Assembly: GCF_900156255.1 (NCBI RefSeq)
Contig: NZ_FTMK01000001.1
Location: 186,001-250,000 of the forward strand
Length of the DNA: 64,000 nucleotides
Reading direction: 5' to 3'
From: Paracoccus thiocyanatus
GTDB lineage: Bacteria; Pseudomonadota; Alphaproteobacteria; Rhodobacterales; Rhodobacteraceae
The notes below the pieces were generated by a model. It made no database searches and was not told where the DNA came from. It saw only the letters and a program-made list of their open reading frames with translations. Shown piece by piece: positions 45,969 through 54,588 of the stretch. Both the position numbers and the translations under genes were made by a program. Every line of letters starts with the position of its first letter. Position 1 is the first letter of the stretch.

Positions 45969-46811
45969 ATGACTTCGCTCGTCACCACCGCCTGGCTTGC
46001 CGATCACCTGGACGATCCGCAGGTCGTGCTGCTGGATGCGTCCTTCAAGCTGCCCGGCGCGACCCCCACCGCGCCCGAGGAATTCGCCGAGCGCCACATT
46101 CCGAGCGCGCAGTTCTTCGATGTGGACAAGGTGGCCGATGCCGGCAACCCGCTGCCGCATATGATGCCCTCGGAAGCCGAGTTCGCCCGCACCGTCGGCG
46201 CCCTGGGGATTTCCAACGACACCATGGTGGTGATCTACGACACGCCCGGCCTGATGTCTGCGGGCCGGGCCTGGTGGATGTTTCGCAGCTTTGGCCACCG
46301 CAATCTTGCCATTCTCGACGGCGGGCTGCGGGCCTGGATGGCCGAAGGGCGGCCGGTGACAGCCGAGGTGGTGGCGCGCCCCGCCGCCAGCTATCAGGCA
46401 AGGCTGGATCCCGCCGCCATCGCCTCGAAAGCCGATGTGCTGGCCAATATCGACAGCAAGGCCCGCGACCTGGTCGATGCGCGTTCCGCCGCCCGCTTTA
46501 CCGCCGCAGAGAATGAGGCCCGCCCCGGCCTGCGCTCGGGCCATGTGCCGGGCAGCCTGAACGTGCCATTCGACCGCATGACCGACCCCCAGACCGGCAA
46601 GATGAGAGCGCCCGCGGAAATCGCGCAGGTCTTCCGCGATGCCGGGCTGGACATGGAACGGCCGGTCATCGCCTCTTGCGGCTCGGGCGTGACCGCTTGC
46701 GCGCTGGCCTTTGGCCTGCATCTGGCCGGCAAGGACGACGTGGCGGTCTATGACGGCTCATGGGCGGAATGGGGCATGCCGGGGGACACCCCGGTGGCGA
46801 CCGGCCAATGA
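45969..46811 (+). CDS. sseA: 3-mercaptopyruvate-type sulfurtransferase
   Basis: 280 residues, two rhodanese domains. The active loop is CGSGVTA (Cys237-Ala243), which is the CG[S/T]GVT loop of 3-mercaptopyruvate sulfurtransferases rather than the CRKGVT of thiosulfate rhodaneses. Cleaves 3-mercaptopyruvate to pyruvate and a persulfide. Ends in an ATGA overlap with the dehydrogenase gene downstream, so the two products are made together. Confidence 0.9.
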   Translation: MTSLVTTAWLADHLDDPQVVLLDASFKLPGATPTAPEEFAERHIPSAQFFDVDKVADAGNPLPHMMPSEAEFARTVGALGISNDTMVVIYDTPGLMSAGRAWWMFRSFGHRNLAILDGGLRAWMAEGRPVTAEVVARPAASYQARLDPAAIASKADVLANIDSKARDLVDARSAARFTAAENEARPGLRSGHVPGSLNVPFDRMTDPQTGKMRAPAEIAQVFRDAGLDMERPVIASCGSGVTACALAFGLHLAGKDDVAVYDGSWAEWGMPGDTPVATGQ

Positions 46812-49627
46812 GGGACGCGCTGCCGGAACCCGATTTCCAGGGCTTCGCGGCGGCCGTCCGGCAGGTGGTGCCCGCCGCCCGCTTCCTGCTGGACGAGTTC
46901 TCGCGCACGGTTCACGGTGCCGATGCCAGCCCCTACAGCCTGCTGCCCCGCGCGGTGATCCTGGTCGAGGCCGAGGACGAGGTGACAGCCATCTGCCGCG
47001 CCGCCAGCCGCTCCGGCGTCGCCATCACCTTTCGCGCGGCGGGCACCAGCCTGTCGGGGCAGGGCGTGACCGACAGCGTGCTGGTCAAGATGGGTCCGAA
47101 CGGCTGGCGCCAGTTCCAGGCGGACGAGGCCGGGGCCACCGTGCGCATCGGCCCGGCCCTGATCGGGGCGCAGGCCAATGCGCGGCTGGCGCGCTACCGG
47201 CGCAAGATCGGCCCCGATCCCGCCTCGATCTCGGCGGCGATGATCGGCGGGATCATCGCCAACAATTCCAGCGGCATGTGCTGCGGGACGGAACAGAACA
47301 GCTATCGCACCCTGCGTTCGATGCGGCTGGTGATGGCGGATGGCACGCGGCTGGACACCGCCGATCCCGAAAGCCGCCGCGCCTTTCAGGCCAGCCATGG
47401 CGCGCTGCTGGACGAATTGGCGGCGCTTGCCCATGCGGCGCGGGATGACGCGGAACTGGGTGCGCTGATCCGGCGCAAGTTCGCGATCAAGAACACCACC
47501 GGCTATTCGCTGAACGCGCTGGTCGATTACGACGACCCGTTCGAGATCCTTCAGCACCTGATCGTCGGGTCCGAGGGCACGCTGGCCTTTATCTGCGAAG
47601 TCACGCTGGAAACCGTGCCCGCGCCCCCCAAGCAATCGGCGGCGCTGGTGTTCTTTGCCGATGTCCGCATCGCCTGTTCGGCGGCGACCGCGCTTAAGGC
47701 GCAGCCGGTCTCGGCGGTCGAGATGATGGATTACGCGTCATTGCGCTCGGCACTTGGCCAGCCCGGCGTGCCCGACAATTTCACGCATATGCCGCAGGGC
47801 ACGGCCGCGCTTCTGGTCGATCTGCGCGCGGGCGATGCCGCGTCCCTGGACGCGCAGATGCAGTCGGTGACGGCGGCCATCGCGCCCTTCGCGCCGCTGG
47901 AGCCGGTGCGCTTTTCGCAAGACCCGCGGACCTATGCGGATTACTGGAACGTGCGCAAGGGGCTGCTGCCCGCCGTGGGCGGCATGCGCGCGCCCGGCTC
48001 GACGGTGATCGTCGAGGATATTGCGGTTCCCATCGACAGCCTTGCCGAAGCCGCCCTCGCCATCCGCGAAATCTTCGACCGGCTGGATTACCAGGATGCG
48101 GTGATCTTTGGCCACGCGCTGGACGGCAACCTGCATTTCGTCTTTTCCCAGGCCTTCAACAGCCCCCCGGACATCGCCCGCTACGCCCAGTTGATCGACG
48201 AGGTGGCGGAACTGGTCACCAACCGTTTCCATGGCTCGCTGAAGGCGGAACACGGGACGGGCCGCGCGATGGCGCCCTTTGTCGAACTGGAATGGGGCAG
48301 CGCGGCTTACGGGCTGATGCGCCGCATCAAGCGGGCCTTCGATCCGGCGGGGGTGCTGAATCCCGGCGTGATCCTGTCCGACGATCCCGAGATCTATCTC
48401 AAGGCGCTGAAATCCCTGCCGCTTGCCGATCCGCTGATCGACAAATGCATCGAATGCGGCTTTTGCGAGCCGGTCTGCCCTTCGCGCGCGCTGACCACCA
48501 CGCCGCGCCAGCGCATCGTCGCGACCCGCGCCCTGGCGCGTGGCGCGCATGATCCCAGTTTCGACAAAAGCTATGACTACGCCGCGGTGGATACCTGCGC
48601 CGGCGACGGGCTTTGCGCCATGTCCTGCCCGGTGGGCATCGACACGGGCGAGATGATGCGCAGCCGCCGCGCCCTTCGCCACGGGGCCGCCGGGCGCGGC
48701 CTTGCCCATGCGGCCGAACGGCATCTGGGCACGGTGATGAAGGCCGCCAAGGCCGGGCTTTGGGCCAGCGACCGCGCGCATGGCGTGCTGGGCACCGGCG
48801 CGATGGGCAAGGTCACGCAGGGGCTGCGCCGCGCCTCGGGCGGCAGGGTGCCGCAATGGACGCCCTGGCTGCCGAAACCCGCGCCGGCGCTGCGTGACCG
48901 CCGGGGCGCGTCCCCGGACGCCGACCTGCCGCAGGTCCTGCTGTTTCGAAGCTGCGCCAGCACCGTCGCCGCGCCCGCCCGCGGCATGCCCGACCCGCGA
49001 CCGCTGTGGGATGTGCTGGCGCTGCTGCTCGGCCGCGCGGGCTACCCGGTCCGCGTCGCCCCGGCGGGCGAGGGCCAGTGCTGCGGCCAGCCCTTTGCCA
49101 GCAAGGGCTATCCGCAAGCCGCACAGGAAAGCGCCCAGCGGCTGGAAAGCCATCTGCGGGACCTGGGCGGCGGCATCGTCGTATCGGACACCAGCCCGTG
49201 CAGCTTTCGGATGCAGCAGGTGCTGGCCCCCGACATGCGCCCGATGGACGTGACCGAGGCGCTGGCCACGCTGGTCCTGCCGCGCCTTGCCATCCGCCGC
49301 CGCGCCGAAAGCATCGCGCTGCATATCACATGCAGCACGCGCAAGATGGGACAGGCCGACCGGCTGCTGGTCCTTGCGCAGGCCTGCGCGGACGAGGTGA
49401 TCGTGCCTGCCGACATCGAATGCTGCGGCTTTGCCGGCAACAAGGGGTTCGAAGTGCCCGAACTGAACGCCAGCGCCTTGCGGACGCTGCGCGGCAAGCT
49501 GCCCGAACGGGTCACGCGCGGCTATTCGACCAGCATCACCTGCGAAATCGGGCTGTCCGAGCATTCCGGCCGCCCCTACCAGTCCATCGCCTATCTGCTG
49601 GACTGGTGCAGCGATCCCGCCCTGTAG
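46808..49627 (+). CDS. FAD and Fe-S D-2-hydroxyacid (D-lactate-type) dehydrogenase
   Basis: 939 residues, the length of the pseudomonad NAD-independent D-lactate dehydrogenase. Order: FAD-binding PCMH domain (AITFRAAGTSLSGQGVTDS, SAAMIGGIIANNSSGMCCG), FAD-oxidase C domain (VIFGHALDGNLHFVF; GSLKAEHGTGRAMAPFVE), a two-cluster ferredoxin part (CIECGFCEPVCPS near 547; CAGDGLCAMSCPVG) and two CCG-type cysteine domains (GEGQCCGQPFASKG, ECCGFAGNKG). Passes electrons to quinone. D-lactate is the textbook substrate; other D-2-hydroxyacids such as 2-hydroxyglutarate are possible. The start at 46808 overlaps the sulfurtransferase stop. Confidence 0.88.
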   Translation: MRDALPEPDFQGFAAAVRQVVPAARFLLDEFSRTVHGADASPYSLLPRAVILVEAEDEVTAICRAASRSGVAITFRAAGTSLSGQGVTDSVLVKMGPNGWRQFQADEAGATVRIGPALIGAQANARLARYRRKIGPDPASISAAMIGGIIANNSSGMCCGTEQNSYRTLRSMRLVMADGTRLDTADPESRRAFQASHGALLDELAALAHAARDDAELGALIRRKFAIKNTTGYSLNALVDYDDPFEILQHLIVGSEGTLAFICEVTLETVPAPPKQSAALVFFADVRIACSAATALKAQPVSAVEMMDYASLRSALGQPGVPDNFTHMPQGTAALLVDLRAGDAASLDAQMQSVTAAIAPFAPLEPVRFSQDPRTYADYWNVRKGLLPAVGGMRAPGSTVIVEDIAVPIDSLAEAALAIREIFDRLDYQDAVIFGHALDGNLHFVFSQAFNSPPDIARYAQLIDEVAELVTNRFHGSLKAEHGTGRAMAPFVELEWGSAAYGLMRRIKRAFDPAGVLNPGVILSDDPEIYLKALKSLPLADPLIDKCIECGFCEPVCPSRALTTTPRQRIVATRALARGAHDPSFDKSYDYAAVDTCAGDGLCAMSCPVGIDTGEMMRSRRALRHGAAGRGLAHAAERHLGTVMKAAKAGLWASDRAHGVLGTGAMGKVTQGLRRASGGRVPQWTPWLPKPAPALRDRRGASPDADLPQVLLFRSCASTVAAPARGMPDPRPLWDVLALLLGRAGYPVRVAPAGEGQCCGQPFASKGYPQAAQESAQRLESHLRDLGGGIVVSDTSPCSFRMQQVLAPDMRPMDVTEALATLVLPRLAIRRRAESIALHITCSTRKMGQADRLLVLAQACADEVIVPADIECCGFAGNKGFEVPELNASALRTLRGKLPERVTRGYSTSITCEIGLSEHSGRPYQSIAYLLDWCSDPAL

Positions 49628-49678
49628 CCCAAACCTGTTGAACGGTCGCGCCCTGCGGCCATGACGATGGAGGACATA

Positions 49679-50545
49679 ATGACGTCATCGCCCCAGGTCG
49701 AAGCCTTTTTCGATCCGCCGACGAACACCTTCTCCTATATCGTTCGCGACCCCGCCTCGGCGGCCTGCGCGGTCATCGATTCCGTTCTGGATATGGATTA
49801 CGCGTCGGGCCGGCTGTCCTACGATTCCGCCGACCGCATCATCGCCCGTGTGCGCGAGCAGGGGTTGCGGCTGGAATGGCTGCTGGAAACCCATGTCCAT
49901 GCCGACCACCTGTCCGCGGCGCCCTATCTGCAACAGGCGCTTGGCGGCCAGATCGGCATCGGCGACCAGATCACCGTGGTGCAGGAAACCTTTGGCAAGG
50001 TCTTCAACGAGGGCACCGAGTTTTGCCGCGACGGCTCGCAATTCGACCGACTGTTCCGCGACGGCGACAGCTTCCGCATCGGCACGCTGGAATGCCGCGT
50101 CATGCACACACCGGGCCATACGCCGGCCTGCCTGACCTATGTGATCGGCGATGCGGCCTTCTTGGGCGACACGCTGTTCATGCCGGACGGGGGCACGGCG
50201 CGGGCGGATTTTCCGGGCGGCGACGCGCGGATACTTTACCGCTCGATCCGCCGGGTGCTGGAATTGCCGCCGGAAACCCGGCTGTTCCTGTGCCACGATT
50301 ACGGCCCCAACGGGCGCGATATCCTGAATGAGACCACCGTGGCCGAGCAGCGCGCCCACAATATCCATGTCCGCGACGGCGTGACCGAGGACGAATTCGT
50401 CGCCATGCGCGAGGCCCGCGACGCCACGCTGGCGATGCCGCGCCTGATCATCCCCTCGCTTCAGGTCAATATGAAGGCCGGCGCCCTTCCCAAGCCCGAT
50501 GAAAGTGGCCGCCGTCATCTCAAGGTGCCGCTGAACGAACTTTGA
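49679..50545 (+). CDS. Metallo-beta-lactamase-fold persulfide dioxygenase-like protein
   Basis: 288 residues. THVHADHLSAAPYL (72-85) carries the metal histidines; MHTPGHTPACLTY and FLGDTLFMPDGGTARADFPGG follow, the latter being the ETHE1/Blh persulfide-dioxygenase signature. Oxidises glutathione persulfide to sulfite in the cytoplasm. The ATG at 49679 has GGAGG before it. Its place after a sulfurtransferase and before a sulfide:quinone reductase supports a sulfur role. Confidence 0.88.
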   Translation: MTSSPQVEAFFDPPTNTFSYIVRDPASAACAVIDSVLDMDYASGRLSYDSADRIIARVREQGLRLEWLLETHVHADHLSAAPYLQQALGGQIGIGDQITVVQETFGKVFNEGTEFCRDGSQFDRLFRDGDSFRIGTLECRVMHTPGHTPACLTYVIGDAAFLGDTLFMPDGGTARADFPGGDARILYRSIRRVLELPPETRLFLCHDYGPNGRDILNETTVAEQRAHNIHVRDGVTEDEFVAMREARDATLAMPRLIIPSLQVNMKAGALPKPDESGRRHLKVPLNEL

Positions 50546-50632
50546 CCGCAGGGGCGCGGCCGCGAGGGGGAGGCGGCCGTCCCCTGAAGGAAAACCACGA
50601 GACAAGGTCGCTATCCGACCATGGGAGGACTT

Positions 50633-51901
50633 ATGCCTGATCCTGATCGCGCAGTTGCACATCACCACCAGATCGTCATCGTCGGCGCGGGGGCTGCGGG
50701 CATCGCGGTCGCGTCCAGCCTGCTGGCGCGCAGGAAGGATATCGACGTCGCGCTGATCGATCCGGCGCCCGAGCATTTCTACCAGCCGGGCTGGACGCTG
50801 GTCGGCGGCGGCGTCTTTACAGCCGACCAGACCCGGCGCGAACTGGCTTCGCTGATCCCGCGCGGCGCCAGCCTGATCGAGGCACGCGTTTCGGGCTTCG
50901 CGCCCGAGGCGCGGCAGGTGATCCTCTCGGACGGGCGCCGCATCGGCTATGACAAGCTGGTGGTCGCCCCCGGACTAAAGCTTGACTGGCAGGGGATCGA
51001 GGGCCTGGCCCAGTCCCTGGGCCGCAATGGCGTGACCTCGAATTATCGCCACGACCTTGCGCCCTATACCTGGGACCTGGTGCGCCAGCGCCGGGGCGGG
51101 ACGGCGCTGTTCACCCAGCCGCCGATGCCGATCAAATGCGCCGGCGCGCCGCAAAAGGCCATGTATCTGTCCTGCCACGCATGGGAACGCGCCGGGACGC
51201 TGGGCGATACCCGTGTCGAGTTCCTCAATGCCGGGCAGGCGCTGTTCGGCGTCGCCGACTACGTTCCGCCGCTGATGGAATATGTCCGGCGCTATGGCAT
51301 CTCGCTGAGCTTTGGCCACAGCTTGAAACGGATCGACGGCGATGCCCGCACCGCCTGGTTCCAGACGACCGGGCCGGATGGCGACACGCAACTGGTCGAG
51401 CGTCGCTTCGACATGATCCATGTCGTGCCGCCGCAGGTCGCGCCGGATTTCATCCGCAGCTCGGTCCTGGCGGATAAGGCAGGCTGGCTTGACGTGCATG
51501 GAGAGACCCTGCGCCACGCGCGTTTCCCCGACATCTACGGCGCGGGGGACGTGCTGGGGACCGGCAATGCCAAGACCGCCGCCGCCGCCCGGAAACAGGC
51601 GCCCATCGTGGCCGTGAACCTGCTGCGCGACATGGGCCGGATCCAGACGCCGCACCCCGCCGTCTATGACGGCTACGGCTCGTGCCCGCTGACGGTCGAG
51701 CGCGGCAAGATCGTGCTGGCAGAGTTCGGCTATGGCGGCAAGCGGCTTCCCAGCTTTCCGGCATGGCTGATCGACGACCGCAAGCCCAGCCGCCTGGCCT
51801 GGCTGCTGAAGGAAAAGATCCTGCCGCCGGTCTATTGGCGCGCGATGCTCAGGGGCCGCGAGCTGCTGGTCAAGCCGCGCCTTGCCCCGGTGCAGGACTG
51901 A
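50633..51901 (+). CDS. Type II sulfide:quinone oxidoreductase-like flavoprotein
   Basis: 422 residues. FAD fold IVIVGAGAAGIAVASSLL at the start, second dinucleotide segment around 300 (FPDIYGAGDVLGTGNAKTAA). The catalytic cysteines of SQR are seen as Cys169 in PIKCAGAPQKAMYLS and Cys351 in YGSCPLTVERGK, as in the mitochondrial-type (type II) enzyme. Oxidises sulfide to a persulfide acceptor and reduces quinone. The ATG at 50633 follows GGGAGG. Confidence 0.88.
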   Translation: MPDPDRAVAHHHQIVIVGAGAAGIAVASSLLARRKDIDVALIDPAPEHFYQPGWTLVGGGVFTADQTRRELASLIPRGASLIEARVSGFAPEARQVILSDGRRIGYDKLVVAPGLKLDWQGIEGLAQSLGRNGVTSNYRHDLAPYTWDLVRQRRGGTALFTQPPMPIKCAGAPQKAMYLSCHAWERAGTLGDTRVEFLNAGQALFGVADYVPPLMEYVRRYGISLSFGHSLKRIDGDARTAWFQTTGPDGDTQLVERRFDMIHVVPPQVAPDFIRSSVLADKAGWLDVHGETLRHARFPDIYGAGDVLGTGNAKTAAAARKQAPIVAVNLLRDMGRIQTPHPAVYDGYGSCPLTVERGKIVLAEFGYGGKRLPSFPAWLIDDRKPSRLAWLLKEKILPPVYWRAMLRGRELLVKPRLAPVQD

Positions 51902-51922
51902 AGCCGGGGCGGAGGTCGAAAC

Positions 51923-52714
51923 GTGGTTGCGCTTGAGCCATTGCAATACGGGCTGGGCACCCTGTCGGGGGGCCTTGTCGGGCTGACCTTGGGGCTGTTC
52001 GGGGGCGGCGGCTCGATCCTGGCCGTGCCGCTGATGGTCTATCTGGTCGGCGTGCCGGGCGCGCATATGGCCATCGGGACCAGCGCCGTCGCCGTGGCCG
52101 CCAATGCCGCCAGCAGCCTTTTCCATCACGCTCGGCACGGCCACGTCAAATGGCGCTGCGCGCTGTATTTCAGCCTGGCCGGGGTGATCGGGGCCTATAT
52201 CGGCTCGACCATCGGCAAGGCCATCGACGGACAGAAGCTGCTGTTTCTGTTTTCGATCCTGATGCTGGTGGTGGCCGTGCTGATGTTCCGGGGCCGCGCC
52301 GACCGGGGCAGGGCAGGGATGGAATGCACCCCCGATCGGCTGCCCAAGGTCATGGGCTTTGGCGCGGGAGCCGGCATGCTGTCGGGCTTTTTCGGCATCG
52401 GCGGCGGGTTCCTGATCGTGCCGGGGCTGATCGCCTCGACCGGGATGCCGATCCTGAACGCCATCGCCTCGTCGCTGGTGGCGGTGGCGGCCTTCGGCCT
52501 GACCACGGCGCTGAACTATGCGCGGTCGGGCTATGTGGACTGGCCGCTGGCGCTGGTCTTCGTGGGCGGCGGCGTGTTGGGCGGCATGCTGGGCGCGCGG
52601 CTGGCCCGGCACCTGGCGGCGCGCAAGGGCAACCTGAACATGGGCTTTGCCGCCCTGGTCGTGCTGGTCGCGGTCTACATGCTGGTGCGCAGCGCCGCCG
52701 GACCGTCCGGCTGA
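51923..52714 (+). CDS. TauE/SafE-family membrane exporter
   Basis: 263 residues from a GTG start, about eight hydrophobic segments in two repeats (GLVGLTLGLFGGGGSILAVPL and GAGAGMLSGFFGIGGGFLIVPG). Members export sulfite, sulfoacetate or related anions. After a persulfide dioxygenase and SQR, sulfite export is the natural reading. Starts 21 bases after the SQR gene. Confidence 0.88.
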   Translation: MVALEPLQYGLGTLSGGLVGLTLGLFGGGGSILAVPLMVYLVGVPGAHMAIGTSAVAVAANAASSLFHHARHGHVKWRCALYFSLAGVIGAYIGSTIGKAIDGQKLLFLFSILMLVVAVLMFRGRADRGRAGMECTPDRLPKVMGFGAGAGMLSGFFGIGGGFLIVPGLIASTGMPILNAIASSLVAVAAFGLTTALNYARSGYVDWPLALVFVGGGVLGGMLGARLARHLAARKGNLNMGFAALVVLVAVYMLVRSAAGPSG

Positions 52715-52783
52715 CCCGGACCTATCGTCAACCCGGCCGGGACCGTCCCGGTCATCCCTTACCCCAGAAACAGGAGAAAACTC

Positions 52784-53059
52784 ATGCTGTTCGCTTTTAT
52801 CTGCACCGACAGGCCGGATGCGCTGGAAATCCGCATGGCCAATCGTCCGGCCCATCTGGACTGGCTCAATTCAACCCCCGGCGTCTATATCGCCGGGCCG
52901 CTGCTTGACGAGGGGCAGAAACCCTGCGGCAGCATCCTGGTGGTCGAGCATGAAAGCCTTGACGCCGCCCGGCAATGGGGCGCGCAGGATCCCTATGCGC
53001 AGGCCGGCCTTTTCCAAACCGTTTCCATTCGCGAGTGGAAGAAGGTGATCGGGCAATGA
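52784..53059 (+). CDS. YciI family protein (copy 2)
   Basis: 91 residues. FAFICTDRPDALEIR, HLDWLNS, GPLLDEGQKPCGSILVVE and DPYAQAGLF. Clearly a paralogue of the gene at 32584: the same PCGS motif and the same EWKKVIG ending. Last gene of the sulfur operon, followed by a 15-bp hairpin. Function unknown. Confidence 0.85.
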   Translation: MLFAFICTDRPDALEIRMANRPAHLDWLNSTPGVYIAGPLLDEGQKPCGSILVVEHESLDAARQWGAQDPYAQAGLFQTVSIREWKKVIGQ

Positions 53060-53063
53060 TCGC

Positions 53064-53099
53064 CCGGAAAGCGCAGCCGTGTCAGGCTGCGCTTTCCGG
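53064..53099. terminator. 15-bp perfect hairpin between the two accessory operons
   Basis: CCGGAAAGCGCAGCC (53064-53078) and GGCTGCGCTTTCCGG (53085-53099), 6-nt loop. It ends three bases from the larB stop and five from the yciI stop on the other side. No T-run on either strand. Confidence 0.65.
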
Positions 53100-53101
53100 C
53101 T

Positions 53102-53788
53102 TCAGCACCCTTGCGCCAGGCCGGCGGCCTGGCGGATCATGTTCAGCGCCCGATAGGCCGCGCAGGCCGCGCCATAGCCATTGTCGATATTGACCACCGT
53201 CAGCCCCGGCGCGCACGAGGCCAGCGCCGCGTTCAGCGCCGTCTGCCCGGAATGCGAGACGCCATAGCCGGTCGAGGTGGGCAGGCAGATCATCACCCCC
53301 GGCACCAGCCCGCCCAGCACGCTGGGCAGGGCGCCGTCCATGCCGGCGATGGCCACGATCACCGGGAATTTCTGCAATTCCTCGACATTGCCCAGCAACC
53401 GCCACAGGCCCGCCACCCCGATGTCGATGAACTGCCGCGTGGCCGCGCCGAAATAGGTCAGGGTGCGGATGACCTCGGCCGCCTGCGGCATGTCGGAACT
53501 GCCCGCCGAGACCACGGCGATCTGCGCCGGTCCGGTCGTCCTTGGCCGGCTCCAGTTGAAATAGCCCATGCGCGATACGGCATCGTAATCGACCCGCGCG
53601 CGGTGATGGGCCGGGAAGCGGTCGAACACCTCGGGTTCCAGCCGCGTCATCAGGCAGCTTTCACCCTGTTCCAGCACGCGGTCCATGATCGTCACCAGCT
53701 GCGCGTCCGACTTGCGGGCGCACAGGATGGCCTCGTCGAAGCCGACGCGTTCGGGGCGCTGGAAGTCCAGCCGGATTTCCTCGCTCAT
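53102..53788 (-). CDS. larB: Nickel-pincer cofactor biosynthesis protein LarB
   Basis: 228 residues. PurE-like domain: VVSAGSSDMPQAAEVIRTLTYF, VGVAGLWRLLG and VAIAGMDGALPSVLGGLV, then CLPTSTGYGVSHSG. LarB carboxylates and hydrolyses nicotinic acid adenine dinucleotide to pyridinium-3,5-dicarboxylate mononucleotide, the first step to the nickel-pincer cofactor of lactate racemase. Starts in an ATGA overlap with larE; last gene of the operon. Confidence 0.93.
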   Translation of the reverse strand: MSEEIRLDFQRPERVGFDEAILCARKSDAQLVTIMDRVLEQGESCLMTRLEPEVFDRFPAHHRARVDYDAVSRMGYFNWSRPRTTGPAQIAVVSAGSSDMPQAAEVIRTLTYFGAATRQFIDIGVAGLWRLLGNVEELQKFPVIVAIAGMDGALPSVLGGLVPGVMICLPTSTGYGVSHSGQTALNAALASCAPGLTVVNIDNGYGAACAAYRALNMIRQAAGLAQGC

Positions 53789-54588
53789 GTGGCTTGCTCG
53801 CGTAGAAAGGCGCTGCCGCGCGTGTAGGATTGGAACATGACCGGCCTGTCCTGGCCGAAGGCGGCGCGGATTTCGCCGGTCAGGGCTTGCCGGCGTTCCG
53901 GGGACAGGCGCGACAGGGCGGCGGGGTCAAGCTCGACCACCACGCCGGCGGCGCGGACGCGGCAGCGCACGGTCTGGGGCGCCAGTTCGGCCCGCAACAG
54001 GGTTTCCACCCCGTCCACCGCGCGCAGCATCTCGGGCTCGATGCGCAAGGCCGTTTCGATCCGGCTAGACAGGCAGGGGGCCGATGGCATCTCGGCCAGA
54101 TCGTCCAGCCCATGCGCGGCGGCCATGGCGCGCACATCGGCCTTGGTCATGCCCGCCTCGACGAAGGGGTGGCGCACATGGTTGGCCTTTGCCACTTTCA
54201 GGCCGGGACGCCAGTCACCCAGATCGTCCATGTTGGTGCCCGAGAAAAGCTGCGCTTCCGTTAGCCCGGCCAGCGTCCCATAAAGGTTGGATTTGCAGAA
54301 AAAGCAGCGATTAGACGGGTTTGAAAGATATTGTTCATCTGAAAACTCACCCGCGTCCACGATGCGCAACAGCCAGCCGTGGCGCAGGGCATAGTCGCGG
54401 ATGCGCGTCGTCGCCGCCTGCGGCACGGCGGGGGACGAGGCATGGAACATGGTCACGTCCCCGCCCATCGCCCGATGCGCGACATAGGCCAGCGTCATGC
54501 TGTCGACGCCGCCGGAAACGGCCACGGCGGCAGGCCGGGCGCTGTCGAAGACCCCGTGCAGCCGGGCCAGGAAATCTGCGGTTTGCAT
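53785..54588 (-). CDS. larE: ATP-dependent sulfur transferase LarE
   Basis: 267 residues. PP-loop SGGVDS at 25-30. A Cys95-x-x-Cys98 pair (NRCFFCKSN) and Cys172 (APCLSSRIET) are present. LarE turns the two carboxylates of the LarB product into thiocarboxylates. Single-cysteine LarE gives up its own sulfur; enzymes with three conserved cysteines can hold a [4Fe-4S] cluster and act catalytically. The start at 54588 shares one base with the larC stop. Confidence 0.93.
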   Translation of the reverse strand: MQTADFLARLHGVFDSARPAAVAVSGGVDSMTLAYVAHRAMGGDVTMFHASSPAVPQAATTRIRDYALRHGWLLRIVDAGEFSDEQYLSNPSNRCFFCKSNLYGTLAGLTEAQLFSGTNMDDLGDWRPGLKVAKANHVRHPFVEAGMTKADVRAMAAAHGLDDLAEMPSAPCLSSRIETALRIEPEMLRAVDGVETLLRAELAPQTVRCRVRAAGVVVELDPAALSRLSPERRQALTGEIRAAFGQDRPVMFQSYTRGSAFLREQAT

